Source of the DNA: E44-bin88 sp034419075
Lineage (GTDB): Bacteria; Chloroflexota; Dehalococcoidia; Dehalococcoidales; BS750m-G39
NCBI GenBank assembly: GCA_034419075.1
Contig: DAOULR010000016.1
Span: 1 to 64,000 of the forward strand
Direction of reading: 5' to 3'
Length of the DNA stretch: 64,000 nucleotides
The position numbers were made by a program, and so were the translations under genes. The notes under the pieces were generated by a model, which was not told the DNA's origin, did no database searches, and was given only the letters and a program-made list of their open reading frames with translations. Shown here in pieces: positions 1 to 7,554 of the stretch; positions within the stretch are counted from its first letter, which is position 1; each line of letters starts with the position of its first letter.

Positions 1-366
1 GTCGATACCAGCGAAATCGACTATATCAATGCTCACGGCACAGCCACCCTGCTCAACGACCGCACGGAAACCAACGTAATTAAAAGAGTGTTCGGGGACA
101 GGGCCAAGAAAATCCCTATATCAGCCACAAAATCAATGGTCGGACACCTTCTGGGGGCGGCAGGGAGCATTGAAGCCGTAATAACCGTCCTTGCTTTGAA
201 GCATGGAGTGGCACCGCCAACTATCAATCTGACTCATCCCGACCCTGATTGCGACCTGGACTATGTGCCCAATGAGGCGCGGCCGGCCAAGATAAAGACT
301 GCCATGTCCAATTCTTTCGGTTTTGGCGGACATAATTCGGTGCTTATCTTCCGCCATTACAAGTAG
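1..366 (+). CDS. fabF: beta-ketoacyl-ACP synthase II, C-terminal part (cut by window start)
   Basis: The frame is open from base 1, so only the last 121 residues are present. FabF condenses malonyl-ACP with acyl-ACP in fatty-acid elongation in the cytoplasm. Both catalytic histidines are visible, in NAHGTAT (about residue 12) and MVGHLLGAAG, as is the C-terminal glycine-rich FGFGGHNSVLIF motif of KAS II enzymes. The active-site cysteine lies outside the window. It is strikingly similar to the complete FabF at 42080-43333, so the genome has at least two copies. Family assignment is firm; whether this copy serves fatty-acid synthesis or a special acyl pathway cannot be told. Confidence 0.93.
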   Translation, partial: VDTSEIDYINAHGTATLLNDRTETNVIKRVFGDRAKKIPISATKSMVGHLLGAAGSIEAVITVLALKHGVAPPTINLTHPDPDCDLDYVPNEARPAKIKTAMSNSFGFGGHNSVLIFRHYK

Positions 367-655
367 GAAATACCATAAATATTCCTCAACCGGACAGATA
401 GGTCAAAGTCCCTTCTCCCCCAGCAGAGTGTTTATTAACCTTACCCCCTTTATCCCTCCTAAGAGGAGTGGTAAGAAATTGAAAGAGAGGTTAGCACTCA
501 TCTATTACTTCTTTCGGGGGTGGGGTTTATATCTTACGAGATAAGCCGGCGATGATGCGAGGGGGGTAGGGGGGGAATAGATAACAAACGAAGAGGATCA
601 GGGGACGGGTTACGAAACAACCTCCCTCGGTCCGCTTGCCTCAGCCCAGCCTTAA
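367..655. other. intergenic stretch, no gene seen
   Basis: 289 bases between the fabF stop and the Smr-domain ORF. It holds C-rich and G-rich runs (for example around 555-580) and no convincing ORF, RNA gene or terminator. The in-frame TAA at 653-655 directly precedes the GTG of the next ORF. Confidence 0.4.
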
Positions 656-958
656 GTGCTAAAATCTTTTACTAACGTGTGCCAAAATAACCGCCACGCC
701 AAGACATCACCAGCCAATGAGGTACGCCTTCGCCACCTCACCGTAGATGAAGCGCTGCCCAGGCTTGACCAGTACCTGCATGACGCCTTCATGGCTGGCC
801 TGTATCAGGTCAGGATAATCCACGGTAAGGGAACAGGGACTCTGCGACAGATGGTGCGGAAAAAGCTTGCCAGCCACCCCCTGGTCAAATCATTTCGCCC
901 TGGTGATTACGTGGAGGGGGGCGAGGGGGTTACCGTTGTAGAACTGGCCGAGAAATAA
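656..958 (+). CDS. small Smr-domain protein (MutS2 C-terminal-like)
   Basis: About 80 of the 100 residues form a Smr domain, with HGKGTG at about residues 60-65 followed by LRQMV and the terminal GEGVTVVEL strand. This is the fold found at the C-terminus of MutS2, where it acts as a nuclease or nucleic-acid-binding module. The usual LDLRG entry motif appears as VRLRH, so the acidic residue is missing. The GTG start lies directly after an in-frame stop and has no clear Shine-Dalgarno sequence, and the first 20 residues look unlike a domain. It may be a stand-alone Smr protein or the stranded tail of a lost mutS2. Confidence 0.6.
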   Translation: MLKSFTNVCQNNRHAKTSPANEVRLRHLTVDEALPRLDQYLHDAFMAGLYQVRIIHGKGTGTLRQMVRKKLASHPLVKSFRPGDYVEGGEGVTVVELAEK

Positions 959-1068
959 TAAATAGGCTGAACAGAGCTATCTAGACCCCACCACAAATCG
1001 CAATAAGGTAACCCAGGTTTAGAACCTGAGGACAGGGAAATTGAGCTCTTAAAGAGACCCTCTACCAA

Positions 1069-1098
1069 TTGAACGTCCAACAGTATTTCAGCTATAAT
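1069..1098 (+). promoter_or_regulatory. sigma70-type promoter of tRNA-His
   Basis: TTGAAC (1069-1074), an 18-base spacer and TATAAT (1093-1098), ending 15 bases before the tRNA. Confidence 0.55.
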
Positions 1099-1113
1099 TG
1101 TATTGTTATCTGT

Positions 1114-1191
1114 GGTGAGTGTAGCCCAGTGGTCTAAGGCGCCAGGTTGTGGCCCTGGAGATCGAGGGTTCAAATCCCTCCACTCACCCCA
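1114..1191 (+). tRNA. tRNA-His (GTG anticodon)
   Basis: A complete cloverleaf can be folded by hand. The acceptor stem is 1115-1121 with 1181-1187, with the extra G-1 at 1114 opposite C73 at 1188, which is diagnostic of tRNA-His. The anticodon stem CCAGG/CCTGG encloses a loop with GTG at 1149-1151, and the T-arm is GAGGG/CCCTC. CCA is encoded at 1189-1191. The 3' end overlaps the stop codon of the convergent nitroreductase gene at 1184-1186. Confidence 0.96.
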
Positions 1192-1939
1192 CCATATTCT
1201 TATCCGCCCCGCGCCGGTGGTTGGCGAAAACCCAGGCTCTGGTTTTCTTGATAAAGTCTCTGACCTCTCCATCAGTGCGAAAGTCTTCTTCACTAAAGTA
1301 GTCACGATGAACCATCTTGTCCAGCGGCCTCATCAGCTTGGGCCTCGATTTGTAAGCAGGATAGCCCAAGGCAATCATATCGTAGACCTCCATCTCAGTA
1401 GGTATGTGTAGAAGGTTCTTTAATAAGCAGTGGTTATAAGGCGATGCCACCAAAGATACCCACTGGCTGGCCAGCCCCAGCGTCGTCGCCGCCAGGTGCA
1501 TATACAGAAAGGCGTTGGCCAGGCTGGAAAGGTATATTGACTGTTTTATATGCGGGTCACATCTCACCACCATGGGTAACCCCAGCTGAGTTCTGGTATC
1601 GCCAAAGAGTAATATAAGCACTGGGGCATTCTGGAATTCCATTTCCGGGTCAAGCCAGGGCTGCAGTTTCACCCGCATCCAGGGCTCACACATGTCTTCC
1701 AATTTGGAGAATCCCGAGGCCCCAGCGGGACGCGGCGGCCTGATAATTCGCATAACGTCGTCCTTTAGTTTCTTATCCTTGATGACGACAAACTCCCACG
1801 GCTGCGAGTTAAAGCCCGATGGGGCCCAGCGGGCCGCCTCAATAATCTTGTCCACATATTCATCGGGTATAGGGTCTGGCTTAAAGCGGCGAATACTCCG
1901 CCTGTTTTTGGCTAGTTCCAGAAAGCTGTCGTAATCCAT
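1184..1939 (-). CDS. nitroreductase-family FMN oxidoreductase
   Basis: A 251-residue protein of the nitroreductase family, which forms FMN-binding homodimers that use NAD(P)H to reduce nitro compounds, quinones or flavins. The N-terminal NRRSIRRF motif and the AARWAPSGFNSQPWEF segment (FMN-phosphate and isoalloxazine contacts) are clear, as is the C-terminal ALGYPA segment. I chose the ATG at 1939 because AGAGGGGG sits just upstream; a longer frame starting at 1999 lacks this. The TGA stop lies inside the 3' end of convergent tRNA-His. Substrate unknown. Confidence 0.88.
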   Translation of the reverse strand: MDYDSFLELAKNRRSIRRFKPDPIPDEYVDKIIEAARWAPSGFNSQPWEFVVIKDKKLKDDVMRIIRPPRPAGASGFSKLEDMCEPWMRVKLQPWLDPEMEFQNAPVLILLFGDTRTQLGLPMVVRCDPHIKQSIYLSSLANAFLYMHLAATTLGLASQWVSLVASPYNHCLLKNLLHIPTEMEVYDMIALGYPAYKSRPKLMRPLDKMVHRDYFSEEDFRTDGEVRDFIKKTRAWVFANHRRGADKNMVG

Positions 1940-1970
1940 ATCAACCCCCTCTAAATTACTATCGATAACA

Positions 1971-1999
1971 AGTATAGGCACAACTAACCGCCAAAGCAA
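1971..1999 (-). promoter_or_regulatory. sigma70-type promoter of the nitroreductase gene
   Basis: On the minus strand: TTGCTT, 17 bases, TATACT, ending about 30 bases before the ATG at 1939. Confidence 0.5.
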
Positions 2000-2232
2000 C
2001 AGCGAGGTTTAGTGAGCTTAGGTGAGTTGCAGGGTAAGCAAAGGGCGCACTATTTGGTATTAAGTAGCATGAAGAGTTAGGTTAATAGTGGTGGCCACAT
2101 AGTGCCCCCAGGGAACGAGGGGTAGACATTGGAGAACTGCCTTTATTCCTTATGGGTTAACCCGCGTTCGGCAAATTCAATTAAAATCGCAACGGTAATG
2201 TTTATCCGCCCTTTTAAAATCCAGGTTTAAGG

Positions 2233-4332
2233 CTAATCTTCTTCTGCTTGGTCTGGGGGTATAATTTCTTCGTCAGGGATAATAACCTCGCCATCAGTAA
2301 CATCTTGGTCAGACGGTATAACCTGGTCGGGAGCTACAGCTACTACTGGCAGTTCATCGGTGAAGTGAGGCTTTGGGGGTGTAGTTTTCTGCTTGGCACT
2401 GTAAGATAGTTCTTCGGTGACAGTATCCTCTAGAGTATAGCCTTTAGTGGTGGCACCATGATGCTCGCCACTATGTCCCTGGGGTAGGGAGCAGACGGAG
2501 ACGTCCCATTCTTTGTAAATATCCCGTGCCCAGGTTGTCTTGATGGAAACGCCTTTGGTGTCCGTCTCTTCGTCGGGGGGCACGACTGTTTCCTCGATCT
2601 TATGCCACTTATTCACTACCGTCCGCAGCAGCTTTTTAAAAGTGTAGCCACAGACCGCCTCTCCTTTGGCTGGTGCCGCCGTTATGAGTTTTGCCTCAGA
2701 AACCCCTTCACCTTTCGAGGTGCCCCCAACTTCATCTTCATATTTTTGAAGAAGCTGCTTGAATTGATCCACGAGTTGCTCCTTGGTGGTTCCGGGGCCT
2801 ATTTTCCCATCTATAAGCACTATGGTCGGTGTAGCGGGTGCCGCTGCTGGCGCCACTGGTTTGGGTCGCGGAGGACGCAATAGATAGTAGAGTCCAAGGG
2901 CACCCCCGATTAGAAAGAGAACGAGCAGGGAGATAAATACTGCCGGCCATGTATAGTCAGTGTTCCAGGTTACGGTTATTGTCCTTGGGGAATTCATGAC
3001 CTCGGTGCCGGTGGCATTTTCAGGTTTCAGCTTGCCCCTGAAGAAACCCAGAAAGCCCGACATAGGAACCTCGGGCGGGTCAACGCTCCAATCAGCTGCA
3101 GTTCCGGCCTTGTACCAGCCGCCGCCATCCGTTTCGCCATATGGCGAGTTTATCGTCAGCAGGTAATAGGTGTCATAGGTGGCGGTTGCCTTTCCCGGTG
3201 CAGTGACTTTCCAGTTCAGGTCTTCGTTGACGTCCTCATCGCCATCAGGCAATACCCAGTAGACAAAATCGTACCGGGTATCGGTTGACTCTTCAATCTG
3301 GACTGGAGCGGTGGCTTCTATGAAATCATCGACCTCAAACCAGCCGGCGCCGGTCAAAGTTGTTATCTGAGGCGGGTCGGTCTTGAGGTCAATGTAATAC
3401 TCAGTGGTATAGGTAAACGTGGCATCGGGATTATCCTCGTCAATCACTATTTCGTCTACATCGGCGGTAAACCTGACGTCGGAACGGGTCGGGCTTAAGA
3501 CCGTAGCGTCCACGGTTATCACCGGTTCGTCGTCCACGGCAAAGCTACGGGTGAGTGTCTCCCCACCCTCCAGCGTCCCTGTCAGTACGCCATCCACATA
3601 GATACTGGTCTCGCCGGCAGCTAGAGTAACGCTCACCATAATCACCGATTGGAAGTAGCCCGCTTGAACAATGAGGCTGTAGGCCTGCTGGGCGGAGAGG
3701 TGTGGAATTGAACTATCGGTGACAGTGATGATGATATTATAGGTGCCGGTAGAACCATTACTCGGGGTGCCAGAGATAACGCCAATAACTGGGTTCAGGG
3801 TCAGGCCTGACGGTAAGGTACCGCTGGTCAGGCTATAACTATAGGGTGGGGTACCGCCGCTAACGTAGATAAATGCTGAATAACTGACGCCTTCTTTTGC
3901 ATAGGCCAGAGCGGTGGTGGTGAAGGTTATCGGCGCCGCGGTTATGGTTATGGAGAAGGGTTGGGGGGCAGAAGTCTGAGGTATTGAATCAGTAACCGTT
4001 ACAGAGAAGGTGTAGGTACCGGCTAGGGTTGGCGTCCCCGAGATAACGCCGGTGGCTGAGTTAAGGGTTAGACCGGTTGGTAGCGCTCCACTGACAACGG
4101 TCCAGCCGGAATAGGGTGGAGTGCCCCCGAAGGGTATTAGGGTTGTTGCTGGATAAGGGACGCTAACCTGACCTACGGGCAAGACTGTTGGGACAATGCT
4201 GGGTGCTGCCGCGGCCGGAGTGGCGAATAACAGGGTGCTCAGCAAGATGACCAGAAGAATAACCGGCAAACGGCCTTTCCACCCGCTAGCCCACTTTAAG
4301 TGGTGCTGTGATTGCCCCAAAATAGATTTCAT
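2233..4332 (-). CDS. secreted/membrane-anchored protein with putative Ig (He_PIG) domains
   Basis: 699 residues. An N-terminal signal peptide (hydrophobic VILLVILLSTLLF, then an AAAA cleavage region, to about residue 42) is followed by two He_PIG-type Ig-like repeats (about 43-130 and 133-230) sharing GGTPPYS, LPSGLTL and GVISGTP signatures. Then come beta-rich modules (about 230-460, one with a YYLTINSPYG bacterial-repeat signature). A membrane segment (VFISLLVLFLIGGALGLYYLL, about 465-486) is followed by a Pro/Ala linker and a tail of about 200 residues ending in acidic sequence. This suggests an envelope-anchored adhesin- or sensor-like protein. The long tail after the membrane segment is unusual, because sortase-like anchors end there. 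Function unknown. Confidence 0.75.
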   Translation of the reverse strand: MKSILGQSQHHLKWASGWKGRLPVILLVILLSTLLFATPAAAAPSIVPTVLPVGQVSVPYPATTLIPFGGTPPYSGWTVVSGALPTGLTLNSATGVISGTPTLAGTYTFSVTVTDSIPQTSAPQPFSITITAAPITFTTTALAYAKEGVSYSAFIYVSGGTPPYSYSLTSGTLPSGLTLNPVIGVISGTPSNGSTGTYNIIITVTDSSIPHLSAQQAYSLIVQAGYFQSVIMVSVTLAAGETSIYVDGVLTGTLEGGETLTRSFAVDDEPVITVDATVLSPTRSDVRFTADVDEIVIDEDNPDATFTYTTEYYIDLKTDPPQITTLTGAGWFEVDDFIEATAPVQIEESTDTRYDFVYWVLPDGDEDVNEDLNWKVTAPGKATATYDTYYLLTINSPYGETDGGGWYKAGTAADWSVDPPEVPMSGFLGFFRGKLKPENATGTEVMNSPRTITVTWNTDYTWPAVFISLLVLFLIGGALGLYYLLRPPRPKPVAPAAAPATPTIVLIDGKIGPGTTKEQLVDQFKQLLQKYEDEVGGTSKGEGVSEAKLITAAPAKGEAVCGYTFKKLLRTVVNKWHKIEETVVPPDEETDTKGVSIKTTWARDIYKEWDVSVCSLPQGHSGEHHGATTKGYTLEDTVTEELSYSAKQKTTPPKPHFTDELPVVAVAPDQVIPSDQDVTDGEVIIPDEEIIPPDQAEED

Positions 4333-4349
4333 TTATTAGTCCTAAGACT

Positions 4350-4378
4350 ATTGTATTAGTTAGATAACCTTTCGTCAA
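4350..4378 (-). promoter_or_regulatory. sigma70-type promoter of the Ig-domain gene
   Basis: On the minus strand: TTGACG, 17-base spacer, TACAAT, ending 18 bases before the ATG at 4332. Confidence 0.6.
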
Positions 4379-4468
4379 CGCTCCGCTGTTTCGCCTTTAA
4401 TGAGTCTTTCTAGAATGTGTCTACTCTGTTGTATAATATAGACAAATTAGGATAAAGGATACTTGAAA

Positions 4469-5275
4469 ATGTCGAGTAGATTTGGTGAATACGAAGACCA
4501 AGAGTTCGTTGCCGAGTTCTATGACTCGGCATATGGACAACTCTGGAGGAATAAGGATATTGATTTCTATATAGGCTATTCTAAGAAAGCAGGGGGTAGA
4601 ACTCTAGAGTTGGGCTGTGGAACTGGTCGGGTTCTTATCCCAACAGCTATTTCGGGTTGCCGAATAACCGGATTGGACTTATCTCCTTATATGCTTGACA
4701 AATGTCAAGATAAACTTGATAGACAACCGAAAAAGGCACAGGAGCGAGTGAGGCTAGTTCAGGGAGACATGACCAATTTTAAGACTGGTGAAATGTATCG
4801 GTTAGTGACAATACCATTCAGGTCCTTTCAGCTTCTAGTTTCAGTTGAAAAACAAAAGGCTTGCCTAGAATGTATACACAGCCATCTCACTTCAGGTGGA
4901 CTTATTATTCTCCATTTCTTCCATCCCTTCCCTCCTATGCTAGTTCACAACCCAGAGTATATGGCAGAAATAGAAGACATGCCCGAAACTGAGTTGCCTG
5001 ACGGCAGAAAATTGCGACGCACTAGTAGGATATTTGCTTTTCATCGTGACCAACAATGCAATGATGTTGAAATCATATATTATGTCACTGAACCTGATGG
5101 TAATATGGAGAGACTAGTTCATTCGTTCCGTATGCGATATTTTTACAGATATGAAGTGGAGCACTTGCTAAGTCTATGTGGGTTTAGAGTTGTTAGTCTA
5201 TTCGGTGATTTTGATAAGTCAGAATTTTCCCATGATTCTCCAGAGATGATATTTATTGCAGAGAAAATTCAGTGA
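4469..5275 (+). CDS. class I SAM-dependent methyltransferase
   Basis: 268 residues. The SAM-binding motif I is LELGCGTGRVLIP (about residues 44-56), followed by the acidic GLDLSPYML loop and QGDMTNF (adenine contact). This is a small-molecule or unassigned methyltransferase of the Methyltransf_25/31 type; the acceptor cannot be predicted. I prefer the ATG at 4469 over the TTG at 4463 because AAAGGA is better spaced for it. A good -10 (TATAAT, 4432-4437) lies upstream. AT-rich codon use resembles the island to the right rather than the housekeeping genes, yet the gene lies outside the att repeat. Confidence 0.8.
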   Translation: MSSRFGEYEDQEFVAEFYDSAYGQLWRNKDIDFYIGYSKKAGGRTLELGCGTGRVLIPTAISGCRITGLDLSPYMLDKCQDKLDRQPKKAQERVRLVQGDMTNFKTGEMYRLVTIPFRSFQLLVSVEKQKACLECIHSHLTSGGLIILHFFHPFPPMLVHNPEYMAEIEDMPETELPDGRKLRRTSRIFAFHRDQQCNDVEIIYYVTEPDGNMERLVHSFRMRYFYRYEVEHLLSLCGFRVVSLFGDFDKSEFSHDSPEMIFIAEKIQ

Positions 5276-5338
5276 AGTATGTGGTCTCTCAATGGCCTCC
5301 TGAAAACCCGCTATCCGTTAGCAAAAATGGAATCGCCC

Positions 5339-5367
5339 TTGTTATTTTATCCACAAGCGGTTAAAAT
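5339..5367 (+). promoter_or_regulatory. promoter of tRNA-Arg
   Basis: TTGTTA (5339-5344), 17 bases, TAAAAT (5362-5367), 20 bases before the tRNA. Confidence 0.5.
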
Positions 5368-5386
5368 TAGCTACCAAATCTTCCGT

Positions 5387-5459
5387 GCGCCTATAGCTCA
5401 GCGGATAGAGCATCGGTCTTCGGAACCGAGGGTCGTGGGTTCGAATCCCTCTAGGCGCA
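5387..5459 (+). tRNA. tRNA-Arg (TCG anticodon), integration site of the island
   Basis: The acceptor stem GCGCCTA/TAGGCGC is perfect, the D-arm GCTC...GAGC is standard, and the anticodon stem TCGGT/ACCGA holds TCG at 5420-5422. The T-arm contains the canonical TTCGAAT loop with one T-T mismatch in its stem. The discriminator is A5459 and CCA is not encoded. From the anticodon loop onward the gene is duplicated at 33509-33553, and an integrase fragment reads into it from the other strand: classic use of a tRNA 3' end as attB. Confidence 0.95.
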
Positions 5460-5461
5460 TG
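5417..5461 (+). repeat. attL: tRNA-Arg 3' half and two following bases
   Basis: 45 bases identical to 33509-33553. The match starts in the anticodon loop (TCTTCGG...) and runs through the T-arm and acceptor to ...GGCGCATG; the next base differs (C against A). Confidence 0.93.
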
Positions 5462-5475
5462 CCTGAGTCATCGCT

Positions 5476-5497
5476 GTTTGCCAACATTTTGCCAACA
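5476..5497 (+). repeat. left arm-type direct repeat (two TTTGCCAACA copies)
   Basis: Two tandem TTTGCCAACA units separated by one T, 15 bases inside the att core and within the integrase 3' coding sequence. The same 22 bases occur at 33370-33391 near the other end. They could be integrase arm-binding sites. Confidence 0.55.
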
Positions 5498-6205
5498 TTT
5501 CCCTCGCCTAGCCAAGGCTTAAGAAGCTTATCAAAACGTTCCGCCGCTGTCTTACCCATGCCAGGCAAAAGATGACCATAGGTATCAAGCGTAATCCCGA
5601 TATTAGCATGCCCCATACTCTGGCTAATTACCTTGATATTTACTCCTGCCGCCATCATCAATGAAGCGTAGCTGTGGCGTAGGTCATGTAGCCTTAAGCC
5701 CTCCAGCCCAGCTCTACGGACGGTCTTCAAGAATGTATGGGTGACGGAGCTAGGGTCTAATGGTCTGCCATCAGGATGAGCAAAAACAAAGTCAGTGTCA
5801 CTTAAAGGCCTACCCAGTAAAAACCTCCGCGTTTCTACTTGTTCCTTGTAGCCACGAAGCAACAGTGCCAGAGATGGTGGCATAGTCACCTGCCGTCGGC
5901 TTTTGCGAGTTTTTGGTGGCTGTATAACATACTGCCCGCCGCTTAACTTATACAGAGTTTGAGATACTGAAAGCGCGCAGAGATCAAGGTCAAGATTGCC
6001 CCAGATCAGGGCTAATGCCTCAGAGCGGCGTAGACCCGTAAATAACATAGTGTAGAATAGATAATAATACGGCCAAGGCGCCTCTCGGGCAGTCGAGAAA
6101 AACTTATCCACCTCATCCGGGCAAAGGAATTTCATCTCCTTATCTACTGGTCTCGGAGGGTCCACACTATCACAAGGATTAACGGCTATCAATCCTAACT
6201 TAACA

Positions 6206-6472
6206 CCTGAGGGCTTTGTTCTGAGAGCTATAGAGAGGCTAAGAACACCACCGTACAAGTGTATTCACAGCGTGTTCTCGGGGCTTGATGCGGCATTCAG
6301 GGATTACTTTCCGGCACTTGATCCATCAACGGTGATTGAGCAATTGGCCGATGAAGGGACAATTACGGTAAGACCGGCGAGGGGTGGTATGATACTCTAT
6401 AAATCAGGGGACGCTCCCCAGAGTCCTTCTGTAAAGACCGTACTCACGAAAATACTTGAAGAACCAAACTAA
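6206..6472 (+). pseudogene. 3' fragment of an unknown gene fused to the broken integrase
   Basis: The plus-strand frame is open from about 6179 and has protein-like composition from about 6206: GFVLRAIERLRTPPYK, then VIEQLADEGTITVRPARGG, ending EEPN at 6472. An initiation codon exists only internally (GTG, 6272). The tail looks like a winged-helix domain with its beta hairpin, as at the C-terminus of some Chloroflexota nucleic-acid enzymes, but I cannot name the family. Its left limit coincides with the point where integrase homology stops, so one rearrangement probably truncated both genes. Confidence 0.5.
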
Positions 6473-6533
6473 CTGCCTGCAAGTTGAGATAATTGTTAGC
6501 CTCATTTACGCGATGATACATTTTGGCTCGTTG

Positions 6534-6752
6534 TCAAAAATGGCTAACCACGCTCTTGACCTTGTGAGCCTCTGCTTCAATTCTCTTGATGTCAGCCTCC
6601 GCGAACAATCTCCATCCTCGTTTGTCCTTATGAGGTACATCGTCAAGGATACCAGCCTTAAACCATCGTAACAGGGTAGACCTGCCTATACCCACCACTC
6701 GACAGGCTTCTGAGGTTCTGTAATAGGTCTCTCCATTGATTATAACTGGCAT
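6534..6752 (-). CDS. MerR/excisionase-like helix-turn-helix protein
   Basis: 72 residues with a single winged-HTH of the MerR/excisionase (HTH_17) type: YYRTSEACRVVGIGRSTLLR is the helix-turn-helix and RGWRLFAEADIKRIE the wing and following helix. There is no effector domain. A close paralogue lies inverted at 12145-12345. Such small proteins act as excisionases or DNA-binding partners; its position beside the integrase fits a recombination directionality factor, but the pair also brackets a signalling cassette, so a regulatory role is equally possible. Confidence 0.78.
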   Translation of the reverse strand: MPVIINGETYYRTSEACRVVGIGRSTLLRWFKAGILDDVPHKDKRGWRLFAEADIKRIEAEAHKVKSVVSHF

Positions 6753-6795
6753 AACCTAAGCCTCTTTCGAACTGCTAAGGACTGCTTTACATGTT

Positions 6796-7260
6796 TCACA
6801 TTTTGCCGTCAACAGCCGGCATTCGTTCTTGTTGATTTAGTGTTTCTTGGACTATATTCTTTAACTCATCAGGCGTAAATGGTACCCTCAAGGACGGTCT
6901 ACTTGCTGACTCTAAAAAGTGCTTGGTAGCTACATCGGCCCTGTCCTCGGTAGTGAAAATTGCCCCACCAATTAACTTCTGATTTTTTTCAACTATGACT
7001 TGGTAAAGCTGTTTACCGTTCATTATCGGTGTCCTGAGGTCGATGAGACAGAGGTCATAGTCCACCTCACCCAGCATCCTGCCGGCGATGGTACCATTGA
7101 CAGCGATATCAACCTCAAAACCTTCGGCGGTGAGGGTTCGTAGACACATCTGGCAGATAGCTGGTTCATCTTCAACTATTAGAATTCTCTTTATTTTTTT
7201 CTCCCTTCCTATCAGTAACAATAGGTAGTTCCATAAAAAGGTCACACTTCCGCCTAACAC
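6796..7260 (-). CDS. stand-alone response-regulator receiver protein
   Basis: A single CheY-like receiver domain with no output domain. The acidic pair (VEDEPAI), the phospho-acceptor Asp in LCLIDLRTP and the switch Thr in IFTTEDR are present. The conserved Lys before the final Pro-Phe is not found: the motif reads SLRVPFTPDEL. The annotated GTG at 7260 gives about 20 extra N-terminal residues; a good Shine-Dalgarno (AGGAAGGGAG) lies just before KKIKRILIV without a standard start codon, so the true start is unsettled. It lies downstream of the NarL regulator on the same strand and may relay phosphate from the kinase at 8162-10288. Confidence 0.8.
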   Translation of the reverse strand: MLGGSVTFLWNYLLLLIGREKKIKRILIVEDEPAICQMCLRTLTAEGFEVDIAVNGTIAGRMLGEVDYDLCLIDLRTPIMNGKQLYQVIVEKNQKLIGGAIFTTEDRADVATKHFLESASRPSLRVPFTPDELKNIVQETLNQQERMPAVDGKM

Positions 7261-7554
7261 TTTATCAGTGCGTATCTCATCGTATACCTGACTTTTATCA
7301 ATTATTTACCCATATATTATCCATACTATCCAACGGTATAAATAGAATGGCTGTCGGCCGAATACTAGACTTTATGTAGGACTTTGGCTCATTAATTTGT
7401 AAGCGTTTGCCCTACAAAGGAGATTTAAATGATATGGGGATAACAGCTTCGGTGGTGAGGTGGACTAAAAAGCAGCATTCATCGCAATGGCGACTAGACT
7501 ATCCCTGCCTGTGTTACGGGAAATAGGGAATCTCGTTTATTACTTTACGACTAT
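7261..7554. other. intergenic stretch between two response-regulator genes
   Basis: 294 AT-rich bases. A near-repeat GGATAGTAT/GGATAATAT on the minus strand (about 7310-7335) may belong to a promoter for the receiver gene. No gene is evident. Confidence 0.35.

Larger units (their letters stand above)
5398..6258 (-). pseudogene. tyrosine recombinase/integrase, catalytic domain only (5' truncated)
   Basis: The catalytic domain of a phage-type integrase is intact: TGLRRSE (first Arg), LHDLRHSY (His-x-x-Arg), MGHAN (His) and the nucleophile Tyr in LDTYGHL. Full-length relatives have about 370-400 residues with an arm-binding and a core-binding domain ahead. Here coding homology begins only near KLGLIAVNPCDSVDPP (about residue 20), at plus-strand position about 6205. 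Upstream sequence belongs to another gene on the opposite strand, and only a TTG is available before a stop. The C-terminus (GFEPTTLGSEDRCSIR) is read from the antisense of tRNA-Arg, as usual for tRNA-targeting integrases. Probably inactive. Confidence 0.85.

Noticed and set aside
7429..7524. 30-codon ORF after AAAGGAG between the two regulator genes
   Set aside because: The first ATG after the ribosome-binding site gives only four codons; the longer frame is poorly spaced and has no recognisable features.
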